From contig NC_081408.1 of NCBI RefSeq assembly GCF_030272615.1, forward strand, positions 204,488,613 through 204,552,612: DNA of 64,000 bases. The letters run 5' to 3'. This stretch comes from Cryptomeria japonica (lineage: Eukaryota; Streptophyta; Pinopsida; Cupressales; Cupressaceae). Positions 59,020 through 64,000 of the stretch are shown here, one piece after another (position 1 is the stretch's first letter; each line of letters starts with the position of its first letter). Below the pieces are notes generated by a model. The model did no database searches. It was not told the origin of the DNA and saw only the letters and a list, made by a program, of their open reading frames with translations. The position numbers and the translations under genes were made by a program.

Positions 59020-60993
59020 CTAGGGAACTAATGTCCATGTATTGTTCTTTTTAATTTGTTCTAATTCATCTTCCATTGCTTTTATCCAATGTTCATCTTG
59101 ACATGCTTTGATAAAAACTGCTGGTTCAATTTGAGAAATTAAGCATACCTCTTCATTTGCTAGTCTTCTTCTTGTCATAACACCTTGATACTTATTCCCA
59201 GTTATCTGAGTGGGTTTATTCACATGATGTTGTTCTTTAGTCACTGTGGAATTCTCTGATGATGCAGGTGTGATTGGATCCACATTTTGTACCAGTGCAC
59301 TTTGTATAAGTTCATTTATGATCATCTCTATCGTCTGTTCAGAATCTACAGACCTTGAATTTCCTCTAAATTGTTCATCTATCTTCACATTAGCACTTTC
59401 AATGATCTTCTGCAATCTTTTAATAAAACATCTATATGCCTTGCTCTTAAATGAATAACCAAGAAATATTCCTTCATTATTTTAGGATCAAATTTACCAA
59501 CATACTCATATCTCCTAATATAGCATTTGCTTCCAAATATTCTAAAGTATTTAAGAGTAGGAGTATTGTCAAACCATAGTTCATAAAGGGTCTTACCTAT
59601 TTCACCTTTGATGTGAATTTTGTTGAAAGTGTAAACCATTGTATTCGCTGCTTCTCTCCAGTATACATGAGGTAGATTTGCTTTCAATATCATGTTTCTA
59701 GCTGCTTCCATAATAGTTTTGTTCTTCCTTTCCACAATTCCATTGTGCTGAGGTGTCCGCGGTGCTGATAGTTGTCTTTTGATTACATTCACTTCATAGA
59801 ATGTATTAAATTCCTTAGATGTAAATTCTCCTCCTTGATCAGATCTCAAACATTTGATTCTCTTACCGCTTTCATTCTCTACCATTGCCTTTAATAACTT
59901 AAATTTTCCAAAAGCCTTTGATTTCTCCTTGAGAAAAGTAACCCAACACATTTTAGAATAATCATCAATAATTAGCATAAAATATCTATCTCCCTATAGA
60001 CTTCTTGTTCTTGTCGGACCATTCAAGTCAGTATTAATTAAATCAAGAACATTACTAGATTTCTCATAAATACTCTTAAAAGTTGTTCTAACTTGCTTTC
60101 CCATTTGACATTCCTTACATACTGGATTATGAGGTTTCACAATCTTAGGTAAATCCGTTACTGCCTTAGTTGTACTGATCTTTACAATGAAATCAAAATT
60201 TACATGATAGAGTCTCTTATGCCATAACCAACTTTCATCAATATGTGCAATCAAACATGTCTTATCACTGTTGTTCAAATGAAAGATATCACCTTTAGTC
60301 TGATTACCAGTTGCAATCTCCAATCCAGCTCTGTTCATGATTTTGCATTTTCCATTCTTGAATTGTAACTGAAATCCCTTTTCAACTAATTGACCAACAC
60401 TCAACAGATTATACTCCAAACCTTCAACATAGTTAACATTGCCAGTATTGTGATTACCATCCAAAGATATAGTGCCTTTACCTTTCATTAAACAAGCTTT
60501 ATCATTGCCAAATCTTACTAGACCTTCATTATATTCCTGAAAAGATAAGAATTTACTTTTATCACCAGTCATATGATGTGAACATTCACTATCAATGATC
60601 CATTTATCTTTTTCCTCAATTTTAGTTGCTAGGGCCTGATCTATCAATGTGACAATAGGTACCAATTGATCTTCTTTTATTGCAACAAATGCCCATCCAT
60701 TGTCTGTCGGTTCTTCATCAAAATCATCTATAACTCCTTCATCAACATAGTAACATGATTTATCTTTGTTCTTCTTAAATCTGTATCTCTGATATTCAAG
60801 GTTAGGCTTATATATTCTTCTAGCTTCCTCTCTCAATCTTCCATGTCTATCAGGACATCTAGATGCTATGTGACCACCTTTATTGCAATTAAAACATTTA
60901 AATGGTGCTTTACCTTCATACTTACTTCCAACTAGACCATTAGGCATCTTCCTTGCAAATAGTGCTTCAAGTTCTTCCAGTTCTTCATTTTCC
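59020..60993 (-). pseudogene. Copia D zinc knuckle, protease and integrase
   Basis: The long frame 60947-59994 holds the intact knuckle CFNCNKGGHIASRC (about 60860-60905). It then holds the protease block WIIDSECSHHMTGDKSKF (DSG changed to DSE), YNLLSVGQLVEKGFQLQF, and the integrase zinc region with WHKRLYHVNF and CKECQMGKQ. Integrase core: Asp in IIDDYSKMCWVTF, Asp in LRSDQGGEF, Glu in QHNGIVERKNKT. A stop at 59991-59993 (expected GDRYF) and a frameshift near 59480 break it. The 317-codon stretch is the longest near-intact domain set in D. Confidence 0.9.
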
Positions 60994-61727
60994 CTCCTGA
61001 TACCTTCAAGTTATTTTGCATAAAGTGCTTTCCAATCAGATTTGTCAGATGATGATGGTGATGTTGTAGATGATGATGCTGTGGTGGCTAAATCAATCTT
61101 AACTGTAGCAATAGGACCAAATTCCTCAAGCTCAAATGTTGAAAGTTTTTCATCCAAGGTATCTCTAGATACTAATGTATTCTAAGGCATTGTTCTCAGC
61201 TCATTAATAATAGTTACTTTCATTTTGTAAGCTGGTGGCAAAGCTCTTAAAAATTTAGAAATAATTTCATCTTCACTTAAGAATCCTCCACAACATTGTA
61301 TTCCTAAAATAATTTTATTAACTCTTTCCAGAAAAGTAGAAATTCTTTCATCTACTTCCATTTTTAAATTTTCATAACTAACTTGCTAACATTCTAGTTT
61401 TGCAATTTTGATAGTGGTATCTCCTTCATTCAATGTTTCCTATTTATACCAAATAGCTTTGGCCATAGATCAATCTGATAATCCCATAATTTGTTGATCT
61501 GATAATGCGCTCAGAAGTGCTTCTCTTGCTTTGCAATCATTCTCTTGATCCTTACCCAATGTTGGTGGATTAGGTTTATTTGAAGTAGGACCAACATAGC
61601 CATTCTTTGTAACTTCCCATATGTCTCTTCCAATAGAATTTAGATGTGTCTCCATACTGATCTTCCATATACCATAGTTAGTTCCATCAAGTTCAGGACT
61701 GTACTTCCTGAAAATGTTTGATGCCAT
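60994..61727 (-). pseudogene. Copia D Gag (UBN2 type)
   Basis: Starts ATG 61727 with SPELDGTNYGIWKISMETHL, typical of the copia Gag N-terminus (DUF4219-like), then TKNGYVGP and ALLSALSDQQIM. A TGA after GLSD closes the first frame near 61470. The remaining UBN2 region continues in pieces to 60994, where the zinc-knuckle frame begins. Confidence 0.8.
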
Positions 61728-61767
61728 AGGATCTCCTCAAGCTGTTAGACTTCTACAAAAATAGGAC

Positions 61768-61783
61768 TTAGCTCTAATACCAA
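61768..61783 (-). promoter_or_regulatory. Copia D primer binding site
   Basis: Minus-strand TTGGTATTAGAGCTAA next to the 5' LTR; one mismatch to the tRNA-iMet site. Confidence 0.85.
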
Positions 61784-61784
61784 T

Positions 61785-62877
61785 TGTTAGGAACCAAAAG
61801 AAAAATTGAGAGAGGGGGGGGGGGGGGGTGAATCAGTTGTCAATGAATTTCAATGCAATTATAACTTAATCCAACTTAATGCTAGTTGAGAAATTATCAG
61901 TTAATATCAATACCGATGAAACATAATGCATGAAACAAAAAGAGAAACAACATCCACAACACATAACACAGAGATTTTGATGTGGAAACCCTATAAGGGG
62001 AAAAACCACGGTGGGAAAACTTACCCACAATCAGATAATACTACTGCAGATAGTATGTGTATACAAATGGGGTCTGCACATGCAGATAGGCCAAATGCCT
62101 AGAGCATACTGCTCAAATGGGAGTTGCAATGACTACAGTAGGATGGTTAAATCCTAGATTAATGTACTACTTCAAAGTTCATTTGCAATGTTGGATTGAG
62201 TATCGGTTTAAGCTCTGTTAAACACCTTTAAACCTTCCTTTAACCTTCAAATGATGTCTTCTTGATTCGCTCTATGATCTTCTCATATGATCTTCAATAT
62301 TCACACAAACCATGTTACAATACCATACCATGACCATACCCATACATTCATCTCACAAATGAGATCTTACATTTATACAAAAACCTAAGACCAAATGTGT
62401 AGGTCGGCTCACTAAGAATATTACAATTAAATCAATTACAAATAAGTCTTGATGCAATACAACATGTCGGCTCAATACATTTACAACAATATCCAATCAA
62501 TAAATCATCTCCATAATGTGTCGTGTTGATCGGGAATATATAACGTATACCAGTCCATAACCTAGACTAATCTATTGGTAATAACAAATATGTCAACCCG
62601 ATATGACCAATAACCAAAACACCAAAACCAAGTATCCAAACCATGTCTTAGACATAATCAAGTGATCTCTAGATGATAACAAGTCATCATCAATGTCGGT
62701 GAACCATATAACCTACCGGTGACTGTGCATAAGTCACTGAGCTTACCAGTGAACATAATGTGTTGGTTCAATAGTAAACTAATATAACCATAGTGCCGAA
62801 TCAACAATGTAGATCTCTAGAAGGATAAGTGTTGACATCAATAAAAAAACCAATGCAACACATCCATAATACCAACA
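61785..62877 (-). repeat. Copia D 5' LTR
   Basis: 1,093 bp. It contains a run of 15 G (61814-61828), gtgaatcagttgtcaatg, the module gatgtggaaaccctataagg then ggaaaaaccacggtgggaaa (61979-62019), and many aaccggt-derived words. The module is the reverse complement of that in A and C, as expected from orientation. Confidence 0.92.
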
Positions 62878-62882
62878 AATAG

Positions 62883-63119
62883 TGCCACCACCCTACTCTG
62901 CACCAACTCAAAAGATTCTTCAACACGAAAAAGTCTATCAAAACATCGAGAAAAGAGGGCATGTTAATTGTAAACATAACTGCCACTATAACTCCAACCA
63001 TAAATGTAGAGTGGCCTCTTTACTCCATTGCCCTTCTTCACATCACTTCCCCAGACAATGCAGTCATTTTGATGTTAAATTAATGTTTTCCCGTTAAATA
63101 CCGTGAACTAACCACATAT
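62883..63119 (-). other. LINE G 3' untranslated region, proximal part
   Basis: Sequence between the RNase H stop and the copia D insertion, continuous with 55621-56601 once D is removed. No maintained ORF. Confidence 0.6.
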
Positions 63120-63640
63120 TCAATCACAAAACTCCTGTAAATAAATTTGCCAATAATCTTTAGTCCTTAATTCACCAACCATTCGAAATGTTAGAGCCCA
63201 TTTTGATAAGGTGTCAACTTCTGTATTCTCGGATCTCCTTACATGGATAATATGGAAATCTTCCAAAAATGATATTTTTTCCATTATTTTAGCAATTGGA
63301 TTTTGGAGATGCCATGCATCGATTCTCCCCTTCATAATTGTCAGAATGATTATATGGGAGTCACCCTCTAAATGAATTTTCAATGCCCCAAATTTCTTGC
63401 CAAATCTAATGACTATCAATGCTGCTAAAGCTTCAACTACATTTTTTGTTCCATCGTCCAACTTCTTTACCTCTAATACCAACATGTCCCCTTTCCAATC
63501 TAGAAAAATGAAAATTGCTCTTAACAACCCATGGTTCCCTTTAGATGCCTCATCAAAATTAATTTTCCATCATCCCTCCATTGGTTTTTCCCAGACAACC
63601 TCAATTGGCTCTTTTAAAGCTAAATTAACCCAACCAGTCC
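63120..63640 (-). pseudogene. LINE G RNase H domain (RVT_3) with catalytic residues kept
   Basis: C-terminal RNase H-like domain of LINE ORF2, which degrades RNA in RNA-DNA hybrids. From about 63640: PINGTGWVNLALKEP, WEKPMEG, a TGA near 63570, then KINFDEASKGNHGLL (first Asp), VVEALAALIVIRFG (Glu), IHLEGDSHIIIL (Asp), HIIHVRRSENTEVDTLSKWA (last Asp). All four acidic positions remain. The domain is cut off upstream by the LINE truncation, so no RT is present. The stop is at 63120. Confidence 0.85.
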
Positions 63641-63669
63641 CATTAATGGGCCTAAATATGGTTATGTCA

Positions 63670-64000
63670 AAATTGATTACATATATATGGTTCTCAATTA
63701 TTTTGAGATATTATTATCTATTATTACAAGATATATGTGGTTCAATATTCAATACAGTTTAGGTTTATGGTTTAAAATGCTTTAGCATTAGCTTTAAATT
63801 ATGGTTATTATTTTATTCACAAATTTGACTATCATCTTGTATCTAGTCATGCCCATAATTTTGTTATAATTTTTAATGGCAAGGTTTTTATTATTTATAA
63901 AATTAGAGTTAAGGTTGATATTAAAATACTAATAAAAATTTAATAATAATTACAACTGAACTGGGTTTACTATTTGAACATTTTTAGGGCATACATAATT
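63670..64000. other. AT-rich DNA, no feature seen
   Basis: Right edge of the window. AT-rich, no border or ORF. It should be continuous with the DNA left of 55594 before LINE G inserted. Confidence 0.5.

Larger units (their letters stand above)
56602..62877 (-). mobile_element. Ty1/copia element D, nested in LINE G
   Basis: 6,276 bp, minus orientation, flanked by aaaag (56597-56601) and aatag (62878-62882), a 5-bp target duplication with one difference. The 5' LTR is 1,093 bp and the 3' LTR 653 bp because of an internal deletion. PBS, PPT and all gag-pol domains are recognisable. Same lineage as element A by pol motifs and LTR module. Confidence 0.9.
55608..63655 (-). mobile_element. 5'-truncated LINE G, split by copia D
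   Basis: The minus-strand 3' end has an A tail (13 T on the plus strand, 55608-55620) after aataaattcttacttccgag. The other end is a truncation inside the RNase H region near 63655. Flanking sequences atatggttatatca (55594-55607) and atatggttatgtca (63656-63669) form a 14-bp target duplication with one mismatch. Removing D leaves about 1.77 kb. 5' truncation, A tail and a long TSD are hallmarks of target-primed reverse transcription. Confidence 0.88.

Noticed and set aside
61814-61828. Run of 15 G in the D 5' LTR and a similar run at 33435-33449
   Set aside because: Both could be true or partly polymerase or assembly slippage; length equality is probably coincidence and supports no claim.
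63397-63762. 121-codon plus-strand ORF
   Set aside because: Antisense shadow of the LINE G RNase H domain.

Overview
This window reads as intergenic DNA from a very large plant nuclear genome. I infer a gymnosperm, probably a conifer or relative, from four things: 64 kb without one convincing intact host gene, old full-length Ty1/copia and Ty3/gypsy elements nested in each other, DUF4283-type LINEs, and very long LTRs. I see no rRNA, tRNA, CRISPR, operon or organelle signature. Nearly every coding trace is a retroelement pseudogene.

Layout. 1-1950: 5' part of a minus-strand LINE (ORF1 and the start of ORF2). 1951-8825: AT-rich local repeat complex with a 1.7-kb direct duplication, ~525-bp and ~222-bp tandem units, and a foldback insertion with a perfect 70-bp palindrome. 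8826-12590: AT-rich DNA plus a 650-bp polypyrimidine tract. 12590-15220: decayed minus-strand LINE ORF1. 15226-18935: a fully delimited Ty3/gypsy element (E, TSD GTTTA) lacking RT and integrase. 20102-20964: a copia-type solo LTR (TSD CAATC). 22430-22645: plus-strand LINE RNase H tail. 22686-44288: copia element A (TSD AATGT), 21.6 kb as it stands because it holds two later insertions: copia B in its pol gene (27537-34250, minus strand, TSD AATTG) and element C in its 3' LTR (35717-43221). 44420-45530: an unrecognised retroelement-type ORF. 45719-49577: a ~3.86-kb LTR followed by a tRNA-iMet primer binding site (element F). 53168-53432: a PIF1-type helicase fragment. 55608-63655: a 5'-truncated minus-strand LINE (G) with poly(A) and a 14-bp TSD, interrupted by copia D (56602-62877, minus strand).

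The most interesting object is element C. It has copia-like LTRs, PBS, PPT, and a Gag remnant with coiled coil and zinc knuckles, but no protease, integrase, RT or RNase H. In their place is a separate ~450-bp leader and a ~1,073-codon accessory ORF of unknown function. That ORF has a globular N-terminal half, basic tracts and a long Lys/Glu coiled coil, and is read in one frame interrupted only by nine stop codons. It looks like a non-autonomous retrotransposon that has captured or evolved its own protein.

Decay pattern. In A, B, C and the LINEs most disabling mutations are in-frame stops, not frameshifts, and most are TAG where family knowledge predicts CAG (Gln). LTR pairs differ largely by C-to-T and G-to-A changes at CpG. 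Both fit long-term CG and CHG methylation of silenced elements. Domain calls come from reading translations by eye against remembered family motifs; no search or alignment was run.
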